NCBI GenBank assembly: GCA_026984555.1
Contig: JALSRY010000683.1
Coordinates: forward strand, 1 to 7,882
DNA length: 7,882 nucleotides
Origin: Phycisphaerae bacterium
GTDB taxonomy: Bacteria > Planctomycetota > Phycisphaerae > UBA1845 > Fen-1342
Reading direction: 5' to 3'
Below the pieces are notes generated by a model. The model made no database searches and was not told the origin of the DNA. It worked only from the letters and a program-made list of their open reading frames with translations. Position 1 is the stretch's first letter. Every line of letters begins with the position of its first letter. Below, in pieces: positions 1-6,403 of the stretch. Made by a program: the position numbers and the translations under genes.

Positions 1-810
1 CACCAGGCGACCCTCGATGAAGTTCATCGGCGGTGTGCCGACAAAGCTCGCGACGAAGCGGTTGACCGGGTACTCGTACACGTCGAACGGCGAGCCGACC
101 TGGTGGATCACCCCGTCCTTCATCACCACCACGCGGTCGCCCAGGGTCATCGCCTCTTCCTGGTCGTGGGTGACGTAGATCGTGGTCGTCTGGACCTGGC
201 GGTGCAAGCGTTTCAACTCGCCGCGCATCTCGATCCGCAATTTCGCGTCGAGGTTCGACAGAGGTTCGTCGAACAGGTAGGCCTGGGGCTGGCGGACGAT
301 CGCCCGTCCGACCGCGACCCGCTGGCGTTGTCCACCCGAGAGCGCTTTGGGTCGCCGATCGAGGAGCTTCTCGATATCGAGCATCGCGGCGGCCTCGCGC
401 ACGCGCCGGTCGATTTCCCGTCGCTCCTCGCGTGCCCGGCGGTACTTGCCCGGTCCGAAGATCATCCCGAGGGGGTTGTCCCACGCCCCGTACTTGCGCC
501 GCAGCATCAGGCCGAAGGCCATGTTCTTGTACACGGTCATGTGGGGGTAGAGGGCGTAGTTCTGGAACACCATCGCGATGTTGCGGTCCTTGGGTGGCAC
601 GTCGTTGACGACGCGGTCGCCGATGCGGATCGTGCCGCCGGTGATGTCTTCCAGGCCGGCGACCATGCGCAGCGTGGTGCTCTTGCCACAACCCGACGGC
701 CCGACCAGCACGATGAACTCCCGGTCGTGGATCGCCAGGTCGATCCCGTTCACCGCCTTGACATCGCCGGGGTAGATCTTCGTGACGCGGTCGAGAACCA
801 CTTCAGCCAT
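1..810 (-). CDS. Carbohydrate ABC importer ATP-binding subunit, MalK/UgpC/MsmX type (C-terminus beyond window)
   Basis: The gene reads from ATG at 810 on the minus strand to base 1 without a stop: 270 residues of a family usually about 360-370 long. The C-terminal regulatory/TOBE part is therefore mostly missing. It is the cytoplasmic ATPase that would power a sugar importer whose permeases and binding protein are not in the window. All nucleotide-binding motifs are visible: Walker [10 protein letters not shown] (37-45), Q-loop Gln83 in [11 protein letters not shown], signature LSGGQ (157-161), Walker B YLFDEP (178-183) with Glu182, D-loop SNLDA (185-189) and switch His215 in [10 protein letters not shown]. 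The stretch GTPPMNF near the edge is typical of the MalK/UgpC subfamily. About 22 residues more than in E. coli MalK lie between FGLML and the helix starting at Glu132. A weak GGAA (818-821 on the complement) lies 7 nt before the start. The family is clear; the transported sugar cannot be told from this subunit, because such ATPases often serve several importers. Confidence 0.95.
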   Translation of the reverse strand, partial: MAEVVLDRVTKIYPGDVKAVNGIDLAIHDREFIVLVGPSGCGKSTTLRMVAGLEDITGGTIRIGDRVVNDVPPKDRNIAMVFQNYALYPHMTVYKNMAFGLMLRRKYGAWDNPLGMIFGPGKYRRAREERREIDRRVREAAAMLDIEKLLDRRPKALSGGQRQRVAVGRAIVRQPQAYLFDEPLSNLDAKLRIEMRGELKRLHRQVQTTTIYVTHDQEEAMTLGDRVVVMKDGVIHQVGSPFDVYEYPVNRFVASFVGTPPMNFIEGRLV

Positions 811-815
811 CGCGG

Positions 816-826
816 GATTCCGAATC
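816..826. repeat. Short inverted repeat GATTC-C-GAATC before the ABC ATPase start
   Basis: A perfect 5-bp inverted repeat with a single central base lies 6 bp upstream of the minus-strand ATG and covers its weak ribosome-binding site. It could be a small operator or chance; it is too short to decide. No second copy is seen in the divergent region. Confidence 0.3.
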
Positions 827-867
827 GGGTTCGCTCAGGTCAGCCGGCGCCTTCGCCCGCCGACCCA

Positions 868-896
868 AGTATAATTGGCCCATGATGCGCGGGCAA
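868..896 (-). promoter_or_regulatory. Putative sigma-70-type promoter for the ABC ATPase gene
   Basis: On the minus strand, TTGCCC (891-896) and TATACT (868-873) are separated by exactly 17 bp, matching a housekeeping -35/-10 pair at 3/6 and 5/6 positions. Transcription would begin near 861, giving a leader of about 50 nt before the ATG at 810. The AT-rich -10 stands out from its GC-rich surroundings. This is pattern matching only. Confidence 0.5.
870..875 (+). promoter_or_regulatory. malQ: Putative -10 element (TATAAT) for malQ
   Basis: A perfect TATAAT on the plus strand would place a transcription start near 882, about 49 nt before the malQ ATG. No good -35 is seen 16-18 bp upstream. The element overlaps the minus-strand -10 (868-873), so the two divergent promoters would compete for the same few bases. 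Confidence 0.45.
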
Positions 897-916
897 ACGG
901 CGTGTCTCCGCACGAG

Positions 917-924
917 AGGAAGGG
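917..924 (+). promoter_or_regulatory. malQ: Ribosome-binding site deciding the malQ start
   Basis: The purine run AGGAAGGG ends 6 nt before ATG 931. An in-frame TTG at 925 abuts this run directly, which is too close for normal initiation, so the ATG is preferred. Confidence 0.7.
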
Positions 925-930
925 TTGTTC

Positions 931-2529
931 ATGTCGAAACGTACCACGGCTACGGGCCGCACGCGAACGAAGACGTCTCCGCCCGAGCTTGCCCAACGCA
1001 CCTGCGGCATCTTGCTGCACCTGACATCGCTGCCCGGTCCCCACGGCAGCGGCGACCTCGGTCCGGCCGCGAGCCGCTTCGCCGATTTCCTCGCCCGCGC
1101 CGGCCACCGCTGGTGGCAGATGCTCCCCACCGGTCCGATCGGGCCGGGAAACTCGCCGTACAGCTCGATCTCGGGATTCGCCGGCGGAGCCCACCTCATC
1201 AGCCTCGAACACCTCGCGCGCGAGGGATGGCTGTCTGAATCCACGGGCGGACCGCGGCGTGTCCGGTCTGATCGCGTCGTCTACCAGCCGGTACTCGCGT
1301 TTCGCCGAGCGCGCCTGCGGGAAGCCTTCGAACGGTTCCGTGGCCGCCGGGCCAACGCCCACCGCCTCGAACGTTTCTGCCACGAACACGGCGCCTGGCT
1401 CGACGATTACACGCTGTTTTGCGCTCTGAAGCGCGCCCATCGCGGCGCCGCCTGGACCCGCTGGCGTCCGGAATTCGTCCACCGCCGACCCGAGGCGTTG
1501 CGCCAGGCGCGGCGAGAGCTCCGCGACGAGATCGCGTTCGAGCAGTTCGTCCAGTACGTTTTCGACTGCCAGTGGGAGGCCTTGCGGGAGCATTGTCACG
1601 CGCGTGGCGTGGGTCTGATCGGCGACCTGCCGATCTTCGTAAGCCACGACAGTTGCGACGTTTGGGCCAACCAGTCGCTGTACCTGCTCGACACCCACGG
1701 CAATCCGACGGTCGTCTCGGGCGTGCCGCCAGACTATTTCAGCAAGACCGGCCAGCGCTGGGGGCACCCGCTTTATCGCTGGCCGGCCCACGCCCGCACC
1801 GGGTATCGCTGGTGGGTGGCGCGTTTCGCCCACATGCTCCGCCGATTCGACGCGGTTCGCATCGATCACTTCCTCGGCTTCAACCGTTTGTGGAACGTTC
1901 CGGCCGGCGCGAAGACGGCGTTGCGGGGCCGTTGGACCAAGACGCCGGGCGATGCGATTTTCCGCGCGGTGCGCAAGGCGTTGGGTCCGCCGGCGATCAT
2001 CGCCGAAGACCTCGGGCTGGTCGTTCCCGACGCCGTGGCGTTGCGTGAGCGTTGGGGTTTTCCGGGCATGCGCGTGCTCCAGTTCGCGTTCGACGGGACC
2101 GAAAAGGCCCGCCACGACCAGCCGCACCGCTACGTGCGTCACTGCGTGGCCTATACCGGGACGCACGACAACAATACGACGGTCGGCTGGTTCCGCGCAC
2201 TTCCGGCCCGCGGACGGCGCGGTGCCGACGGCCTGACGCCCCGGCGGCGTGTGCTGGCGTATGTGGGCGGCGACGGCTCGACGATCCATCTGGACTGCAT
2301 CCGGGCCGTATACGCCTCGGTGGCCAATACGGCGATCGTGCCCATGCAGGACGTGCTCGGTCTCGGTGCCGAAGCCCGCATGAACTACCCTTCGACCACG
2401 TCCGGGAACTGGGAGTGGCGTATGCGTGGCGCCGCGCTTTCCGACCGCTACGCCGACCTTCTGCGCACGCTCGCCGAGACCTTCGAGCGTACCGGTAGCC
2501 GACCGGTGCGAGAGGGCGCCGGCGGGTAG
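931..2529 (+). CDS. malQ: 4-alpha-glucanotransferase (amylomaltase, GH77)
   Basis: This 532-residue cytoplasmic enzyme transfers alpha-1,4-glucan segments between maltodextrins and releases glucose (disproportionating enzyme). The length fits bacterial GH77 amylomaltases of about 500 residues, with a Thr/Arg-rich tail of about 20 residues before the fold. Family hallmarks are GILLHLTSLPG (26-36), the SPYSS loop with FAG (75-85), GDLPIFVSHDS (231-241), the acceptor-site loop region GVPPDYFSKTGQRWG (264-278), the nucleophile Asp312 in RIDHFLGF, the acid/base Glu359 in AEDLG, and the third carboxylate Asp413 in YTGTHDNN. All three catalytic residues are present. It is divergent from a MalK-like ATPase, which supports a role in maltodextrin or glycogen-derived glucan use. 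It is followed by 185 bp before nuoA and probably forms its own transcription unit. I am very sure of the family; the physiological substrate is inferred. Confidence 0.96.
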   Translation: MSKRTTATGRTRTKTSPPELAQRTCGILLHLTSLPGPHGSGDLGPAASRFADFLARAGHRWWQMLPTGPIGPGNSPYSSISGFAGGAHLISLEHLAREGWLSESTGGPRRVRSDRVVYQPVLAFRRARLREAFERFRGRRANAHRLERFCHEHGAWLDDYTLFCALKRAHRGAAWTRWRPEFVHRRPEALRQARRELRDEIAFEQFVQYVFDCQWEALREHCHARGVGLIGDLPIFVSHDSCDVWANQSLYLLDTHGNPTVVSGVPPDYFSKTGQRWGHPLYRWPAHARTGYRWWVARFAHMLRRFDAVRIDHFLGFNRLWNVPAGAKTALRGRWTKTPGDAIFRAVRKALGPPAIIAEDLGLVVPDAVALRERWGFPGMRVLQFAFDGTEKARHDQPHRYVRHCVAYTGTHDNNTTVGWFRALPARGRRGADGLTPRRRVLAYVGGDGSTIHLDCIRAVYASVANTAIVPMQDVLGLGAEARMNYPSTTSGNWEWRMRGAALSDRYADLLRTLAETFERTGSRPVREGAGG

Positions 2530-2628
2530 CCGACCCGGGAAAAAAGGGCCGGCCCCGAGCGGGCGGAACGAATCGAGCGAATCAGACCGCCGTTGCGAAA
2601 TCGACCCGGTCTCTCTACACTGCCCCCC

Positions 2629-2634
2629 TATACT
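2629..2634 (+). promoter_or_regulatory. Putative -10 element (TATACT) of the nuo operon
   Basis: In the 185-bp gap between malQ and nuoA, TATACT is the only good -10 match. A start near 2641 would give a leader of about 74 nt before the nuoA GTG. No convincing -35 lies 16-18 bp upstream; the nearest TTG-like hexamer (TTGCGA, 2593-2598) is 30 bp away. The stretch before it (2530-2628) holds no gene. It contains two direct copies of CGAATC (2569-2574 and 2578-2583), of unknown meaning. Confidence 0.4.
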
Positions 2635-2666
2635 CTGGACGTATCCAAGCGCTGCGTCGGGCGCGT

Positions 2667-2690
2667 GCGCGGGTCGGCGGAAACCCGTGC
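2667..2690 (+). other. Stem-loop in the nuo leader, with a competing hairpin
   Basis: Bases 2667-2674 pair with 2683-2690 over 8 bp, including one G-U pair, around an 8-nt loop. The downstream arm can instead form a 4-bp hairpin, 2683-2686 with 2691-2694. The structure lies only 12 nt before the nuoA ribosome-binding site and has no U-tract after it, so it is not an intrinsic terminator. Any role in translation control or mRNA stability is inference. Confidence 0.4.
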
Positions 2691-2702
2691 GGGTGCACGA
2701 CC

Positions 2703-2709
2703 AGGGAGG
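2703..2709 (+). promoter_or_regulatory. nuoA: Ribosome-binding site supporting a GTG start for nuoA
   Basis: AGGGAGG lies 5 nt before GTG 2715. No in-frame ATG occurs before residue 25, which is already within the first membrane helix, so this strong site fixes the start. Confidence 0.75.
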
Positions 2710-2714
2710 CCGCC

Positions 2715-3191
2715 GTGCCCGCTGCGAACGGCTATAACATCGTCGTGATTCTCATCTTCGCCGTGATCGCCGTCGCCGCGATCATCATGGCGTTGACCCA
2801 CCTGATCGGCCCCAAGCGATTCGGGGCGATCAAGCACAGCATTTATGAATCCGGCGTGGACCCGATCGGCGACGCGCGGCGCCGGTTCAACGTGCGTTTC
2901 TACCTGATCGCGGTCCTGTTCCTGGTATTCGATGTCGAGATCATATTCCTGTACCCGTGGGCGGTGCTGTTTCCCAAGCTCAAAGCCGGGGTGGCCCAAT
3001 GGGAGGCGGCCCGCAGTGCCGCCGAGTCGGCCGCCGCTTCGTCGGTCTCATCGCTGGCGGCGCTGGCCGGGCAGCTCAACGACGCGGGGTACACGCCGGG
3101 GTTCATCGCGACGGGCGTCGGCGTGTTTTTCCTGCTGCTGACCGTGGGGTTCGTGTACGAATGGCGCAAGGGAGTGTTCCGATGGGACTGA
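2715..3191 (+). CDS. nuoA: NADH-quinone oxidoreductase subunit A (with insertion)
   Basis: This is a membrane subunit of complex I that sits at the junction with the hydrophilic arm and helps shape the quinone channel. Three hydrophobic helices are visible at about 8-28, 60-82 and 129-148. The loop between helices 1 and 2 carries the conserved IYESGVDP (43-50) and RFNVRFYL. Helix 2 carries the conserved acidic pair Asp73 and Glu75 in [12 protein letters not shown]. The C-terminus [11 protein letters not shown] is typical. At 158 residues it is longer than the usual 118-147. The excess is an Ala/Ser-rich stretch at about 90-128 between helices 2 and 3, on the periplasmic side by the family's known topology. 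It starts with GTG and overlaps nuoB by 10 nt, so the pair is probably translationally coupled. It heads the nuo operon. Confidence 0.96.
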   Translation: MPAANGYNIVVILIFAVIAVAAIIMALTHLIGPKRFGAIKHSIYESGVDPIGDARRRFNVRFYLIAVLFLVFDVEIIFLYPWAVLFPKLKAGVAQWEAARSAAESAAASSVSSLAALAGQLNDAGYTPGFIATGVGVFFLLLTVGFVYEWRKGVFRWD

Positions 3192-3802
3192 CCGAGCAGG
3201 GCGCCCCGGCTCGTAGCGGCATCGCCACGACGCGCCTCGATTACGCTCTCGACATGATCCACCGGCACGGGATCAACTGGGCCCGCAAGCACAGCCTCTG
3301 GCCCATGCCGTTCGCCACCGCCTGTTGCGGGATCGAGTTCATGGCGGTCGCGGCCAGTCGCTACGACCTGGCCCGTTTCGGGGCGGAGGCGTGCCGCTTT
3401 TCTCCCCGGCAATCGGACCTGATGATCGTAGCCGGCCGGGTCGTGATGAAGATGTTGCCGGTCTTGCAGCGGATTTACACGCAGATGTGCGAGCCCAAGT
3501 GGGTGATCTCGATGGGGGCTTGCGCTTCGACGGGAGGCGTGTTCGACACATACGCCGTCGTGCAAGGGATCGATCAGTTCGTGCCGGTGGATGTCTACCT
3601 GCCCGGTTGCCCGCCGCGTCCGGAGACGATCCTCGAAGGTCTGATGGCGATACAGCGCATCGTGCGTGAGGAGGGGGTACGAAGCAGCAGCGAGCGTGGC
3701 CACGGTTTGCAGATGGTGATCGAGCCGCCGCCGGGGGTGGAGATGGGTCCGGGGTTTGGTGAACGGAGCCTGGGAGACCGGGCGAGCAACCCGGTGCTCT
3801 GA
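3182..3802 (+). CDS. nuoB: NADH-quinone oxidoreductase subunit B (cluster N2 subunit)
   Basis: This 206-residue subunit of the connecting module carries the terminal 4Fe-4S cluster N2, which passes electrons to quinone. The four ligands are Cys48 and Cys49 in TACCGIEF, Cys114 in SMGACAS, and Cys143 in PGCPPRPE. The surrounding family motifs [12 protein letters not shown] (74-85) and [11 protein letters not shown] (104-114) are intact. The ATG at 3182 lies inside the end of nuoA, with AAGGGAG (3168-3174) 7 nt upstream. Two additional cysteines flank the motifs, Cys71 (GAEACRF) and Cys103 (QMCEPKW), at positions that often hold other residues. The C-terminal tail after about 165 is hydrophilic with a Pro/Gly-rich stretch and is probably flexible. 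Function is certain by family; a structural role for the extra cysteines is unknown. Confidence 0.97.
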   Translation: MGLTEQGAPARSGIATTRLDYALDMIHRHGINWARKHSLWPMPFATACCGIEFMAVAASRYDLARFGAEACRFSPRQSDLMIVAGRVVMKMLPVLQRIYTQMCEPKWVISMGACASTGGVFDTYAVVQGIDQFVPVDVYLPGCPPRPETILEGLMAIQRIVREEGVRSSSERGHGLQMVIEPPPGVEMGPGFGERSLGDRASNPVL

Positions 3803-3843
3803 GCCGGACCGGACGAACAGACGCGGCGGGGGGAGCAAGGACA

Positions 3844-3857
3844 CGAGGAACGAGGAA
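3844..3857 (+). repeat. nuoC: Tandem duplicated Shine-Dalgarno (CGAGGAA x2) before nuoC
   Basis: Two head-to-tail copies of CGAGGAA occupy 3844-3850 and 3851-3857. The second lies 6 nt before the nuoC ATG at 3864 and is well spaced to act as the ribosome-binding site; the first would be 13 nt away. The rest of the 61-nt nuoB-nuoC gap shows only a short CCGGA tandem (3804-3813). Confidence 0.6.
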
Positions 3858-3863
3858 CCCAGG

Positions 3864-4397
3864 ATGGCGGTTGCCGAAGCGATTGCAGCGTTGCAGGAGC
3901 GTTTTCCGGAGCTGGGTCTGGCGCCGCAGCCGCTGGTGCGCTACGCCGACGGTCGCGACAGTGGGCAGCTCTGGGTACGCGTGCCGGCGGACCGGCTCCT
4001 CGAGGTGGCTCGCTTTGCGCGTGACGACGAGCGTTGCCGCTTCGAGCAACTGTGCGACCTGACCTGCGTGGACTACCTGAACTATCCCGATGCCGCGGAC
4101 CGCTTCGGGGTCGTGTATTCGCTGCTGAGCCTGAGCCAGCGCCACCGGCTCTGGCTCAAGGTGTTCGTCAACGATCCCGAGCCGGTGGTGCCGTCGGTGA
4201 CGCGGATTTGGAAGGGAGCCGAGTGGCCGGAGCGCGAGGTATTCGACCTGTTCGGCATCCGGTTCGAGGGACACCCCGACCTGCGGCGGATCCTCTGTCC
4301 CGAGGGGATCGAGGACCATCCGTTGCGCAAGGATTATCCCCTGCGCGGGCGGGGCGAGCGGGAAGCATTCGTACCGATCGACCGCGAGACGGCTTGA
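3864..4397 (+). CDS. nuoC: NADH-quinone oxidoreductase subunit C (30-kDa type)
   Basis: This 177-residue hydrophilic subunit stabilises the quinone-reducing module alongside NuoB and NuoD and carries no cofactor. The 30-kDa-subunit signature is clear: WPEREVFDLFGIRFEGHPDLRR (121-142), followed by HPLRKDYPL (152-160). The N-terminal half, including FEQLCDLTCVDYL (60-72), matches the family's usual alpha/beta domain. ATG 3864 is chosen because GAGGAA lies 6 nt upstream. The frame stays open back to 3756, but that extension overlaps nuoB. It is a separate gene here, not fused to nuoD as in enterobacteria. The stop TGA overlaps an ATG at 4397 that opens a short ORF across the gap to nuoD. Confidence 0.96.
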   Translation: MAVAEAIAALQERFPELGLAPQPLVRYADGRDSGQLWVRVPADRLLEVARFARDDERCRFEQLCDLTCVDYLNYPDAADRFGVVYSLLSLSQRHRLWLKVFVNDPEPVVPSVTRIWKGAEWPEREVFDLFGIRFEGHPDLRRILCPEGIEDHPLRKDYPLRGRGEREAFVPIDRETA

Positions 4398-4483
4398 TGC
4401 CGTGTCGCACGTTCCGGGGCGAAACGAAGACGACGCGACCGGCCGCGGGCCGATCGCGGACCTGTGAGGACCAGCGACCATGA
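4397..4483 (+). CDS. Possible 28-residue ORF bridging nuoC and nuoD (doubtful)
   Basis: An ATG shares one base with the nuoC stop (TGATG). The frame runs 28 codons and ends at a TGA that overlaps the nuoD ATG (ATGA). The peptide begins MPCRTFRGE and is Arg/Thr-rich with two cysteines; I recognise no family. The upstream ribosome-binding site is poor, so it would depend on ribosomes arriving from nuoC. The same frame is open well back into nuoC, as expected in GC-rich DNA, and ATGA at a start codon is common. Chance is therefore a serious alternative. If translated, its role might be to couple nuoC to nuoD translation. Confidence 0.2.
   Translation: MPCRTFRGETKTTRPAAGRSRTCEDQRP
4443..4459 (+). 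other. Small hairpin in the nuoC-nuoD gap
   Basis: CCGCG (4443-4447) can pair with CGCGG (4455-4459) around a 7-nt loop, 6 nt before the nuoD ribosome-binding site GAGGA (4466-4470). There is no T-tract. In GC-rich DNA a 5-bp stem may be chance. Confidence 0.25.
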
Positions 4484-5736
4484 GCATGGCCACCGGCTAC
4501 GAGCCGTCTCTACACACCGCCGCCGAATTCGGCGAGGATCGCTGGACGTTGAACTTCGGGCCGCAGCACCCGGCGACGCACGGCACGCTGCACCTCCAGC
4601 TCGAACTCGACGGCGAGCGGGTCGTCAAGTGCACACCGCACATCGGCTACCTGCACAGCGGCTTCGAAAAACTCGGCGAGCACCTCAACTATAACCAATA
4701 CGTGGTCGTGACCGACCGCATGAACTATTGTTCGCCGATCTGCAACAACGTGGCCTGGCACACCGCGGTCGAGAAGCTGTTCGGCATCGAGCTGACACCC
4801 CGCTGCAAGGCCCTGCGGACGATCGTGCAGGAACTGGGGCGGATCCAGGACCACCTGTTGTGTCTGGGAGCCCAGGCGCTGGATGTGGGCGGGCTGACGG
4901 GTTTCCTCTACGGCTTCAACGAGCGCGAGGGGATCTACGACCTGCTCGAAGACCTCTGCGGGGCGCGGTTCACGGTGAGCTACACGCGCGTGGGCGGCGT
5001 GGTGCGCGACTGTCCCGACGGCTGGACCGATCAGGTGCTGCACTACCTGCGCGAGGTGCTTCCGCCGGCGATCAGGGACTTCGAGGCCCTGTTGATCCGC
5101 AATCGCATCTTCGTCGAGCGTTGCCAAGGCATCGGCGTGATCAGCCACGACGACGCGATCAACTGGTCACTGACCGGCCCGGTCGCCCGGGCCAGCGGCG
5201 TGAAGCGCGATCTGCGCAAGGACGAACCCTACCTGTGTTTCGAGGACGGTTGGGACGGCCGCGGCGCGCCGGCGGTGGATTTCAAGGTGCCGATCGCCAC
5301 CACGGGCGACGTGATGGGCCGGGTACTGGTTCGGCTCGAGGAGATGCGCCAGTCGGCCCGGATCATCGAACAGGTGATCCAGCGCATGCCCGACGGACCG
5401 GTGATGGTGCTTCCCGAGCAGGACGTGGCGCTCCCCGACAAGCGCGAAATCTACTTCTCGATCGAGGGGTTGATCCACCACTTCGAGAAGATCATGACGA
5501 ACAAGGGGCTGGAGCCGCCGGTGGGCGAAGCCTACGGCGCGATCGAAGCGCCCAACGGCGAGTTGGGATTCTACCTGGTCAGCGATGGCGGAAACTGCGC
5601 GTACCGGGCGCGTTGCCGGCCGCCGAGCTTCATCAACTACCAGGTTTACCCGGTGCTGATCGAGGGACACCAGATCAGCGACGTGGTCGCGGTGCTGGGC
5701 AGCCTGAACATCATCGCGGCGGAGTTGGATCGGTAG
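4480..5736 (+). CDS. nuoD: NADH-quinone oxidoreductase subunit D (49-kDa type)
   Basis: This 418-residue subunit forms the quinone-binding pocket together with NuoB and is related to the large subunit of NiFe hydrogenases, without the metal site. Recognisable blocks are NFGPQHPATHGT (25-36), HIGYLHSGFEKLGEH (54-68), TDRMNYCSPICNN (78-90), then ELGRIQDHLL, and the C-terminal DVVAVLGSLNIIAAELDR ending in the conserved Asp-Arg. His34 and Tyr83 correspond to the quinone-headgroup ligands His38 and Tyr87 of Thermus Nqo4; the 49-residue spacing is identical. Length is usual for the family. GAGGA lies 9 nt before ATG 4480; a second in-frame ATG two codons later (4486) is possible. A TAG stop is followed by a 79-nt gap to nuoE. 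The identification is very secure. Confidence 0.97.
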   Translation: MSMATGYEPSLHTAAEFGEDRWTLNFGPQHPATHGTLHLQLELDGERVVKCTPHIGYLHSGFEKLGEHLNYNQYVVVTDRMNYCSPICNNVAWHTAVEKLFGIELTPRCKALRTIVQELGRIQDHLLCLGAQALDVGGLTGFLYGFNEREGIYDLLEDLCGARFTVSYTRVGGVVRDCPDGWTDQVLHYLREVLPPAIRDFEALLIRNRIFVERCQGIGVISHDDAINWSLTGPVARASGVKRDLRKDEPYLCFEDGWDGRGAPAVDFKVPIATTGDVMGRVLVRLEEMRQSARIIEQVIQRMPDGPVMVLPEQDVALPDKREIYFSIEGLIHHFEKIMTNKGLEPPVGEAYGAIEAPNGELGFYLVSDGGNCAYRARCRPPSFINYQVYPVLIEGHQISDVVAVLGSLNIIAAELDR

Positions 5737-5780
5737 GCGCAGCGAAATCTCGCGGCGCGGCGGGCACGGCGCGCCGGAGG

Positions 5781-5796
5781 CCCCGGTTTGCCGGGG
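5781..5796 (+). other. GC hairpin in the nuoD-nuoE gap
   Basis: CCCCGG (5781-5786) pairs perfectly with CCGGGG (5791-5796) around a TTTG tetraloop. It is about 20 nt before the nuoE start and not followed by a T-tract, so it is unlikely to stop transcription fully. It may be an mRNA-processing or stability element; function is inferred. Confidence 0.4.
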
Positions 5797-5815
5797 GCGT
5801 TCGTGGAGAATCAAC

Positions 5816-6403
5816 GTGAGTTGGCAGGCCATCGACAGAACGGCGGTTTCCGAGGAGCAGCTCGGCCCCGGACTTTCCGACGCGGTCAGGGAGAAAATCC
5901 GCTCGTTCTTTTCCCGCTACCCGACCAAGCAGGCCGCGCTCCTGCCGGCGTTGCACGTCGCCCAGGACGCCATCGGCTACTGCTCGCTGCGAGCCATGCG
6001 CGAGATCGCCGAATTGCTCGGCGTGCCCCCGTCCCAGGTCATGGACGTGGCCACGTTCTACACGATGTTCTGGACGCATCCGCGCGGCGAGAAGGTCATC
6101 ACGGTCTGCCGTTCGCTCACGTGCGAGCTGATGGGCAGCAACCGGGTTCTCGCGGCGCTCAAGGAACGGCTCGGCATCGGGGAACACGAAACCACGCCCG
6201 ACGGCAAGTTCTCGCTCCAGACCGAAGAATGCCTCGCGGCTTGCGATCATGCGCCGTGTCTGCTGGTCAACGAGAAAAAATACAAGTGCGTGAAAGTGGA
6301 AGACCTCGATCGGATCCTGGCGGATCCAGACAGCGACAAACTCGACATCCCCCGCAGCGATCTCTACGACGCCCCACCCGAGTCGGAGGCGCGGCAGGAA
6401 TGA
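5816..6403 (+). CDS. nuoE: NADH-quinone oxidoreductase subunit E (24-kDa type)
   Basis: This 195-residue thioredoxin-like subunit of the NADH-oxidising module carries the 2Fe-2S cluster N1a. The four ligands are Cys98 and Cys103 (C-x4-C in VCRSLTCELMGS) and Cys139 and Cys143 (C-x3-C in ECLAACDHAPC). The N-terminal helical part, with RYPTKQAALLPALHVAQ (34-50) and VMDVATFYTMF (75-85), is typical. The start is GTG 5816 with GGAG (5804-5807) 8 nt upstream; the first in-frame ATG would remove the first 60 residues of the conserved helical domain. The acidic C-terminal tail after about 170 is longer than in E. coli NuoE and probably disordered. The stop TGA overlaps an ATG at 6400 that opens a short ORF reaching to nuoF. 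Confidence 0.96.
   Translation: MSWQAIDRTAVSEEQLGPGLSDAVREKIRSFFSRYPTKQAALLPALHVAQDAIGYCSLRAMREIAELLGVPPSQVMDVATFYTMFWTHPRGEKVITVCRSLTCELMGSNRVLAALKERLGIGEHETTPDGKFSLQTEECLAACDHAPCLLVNEKKYKCVKVEDLDRILADPDSDKLDIPRSDLYDAPPESEARQE

Noticed and set aside
103..885. Plus-strand open frame opposite the ABC ATPase
   Set aside because: The minus strand encodes a complete set of ABC motifs. The plus-strand translation is a His/Val/Asp-rich mirror with no domain.
925..930. TTG at 925 as the malQ start
   Set aside because: It directly abuts the ribosome-binding site; ATG 931 has proper spacing.
835..2289. Long antisense open frame opposite malQ (484 codons)
   Set aside because: It mirrors the codon structure of a clear GH77 gene in GC-rich DNA, and its translation is Arg/Ala/Gly-rich with no recognisable domain.
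2540..2564. A6 run next to GC-rich palindromes after malQ, as a terminator
   Set aside because: The A-run precedes the hairpin on the plus strand, so it is wrong for ending malQ. Read on the minus strand it resembles a terminator, but no minus-strand gene leads into it and the stem is very short.
2530..2714. tRNA, riboswitch or small gene between malQ and nuoA
   Set aside because: I found no cloverleaf, recognisable riboswitch core or supported ORF; only a -10-like site, short repeats and a leader hairpin.
3339..4493. Antisense open frame across nuoB and nuoC (384 codons)
   Set aside because: It crosses two well-supported genes and their gap and looks like a GC-driven shadow.
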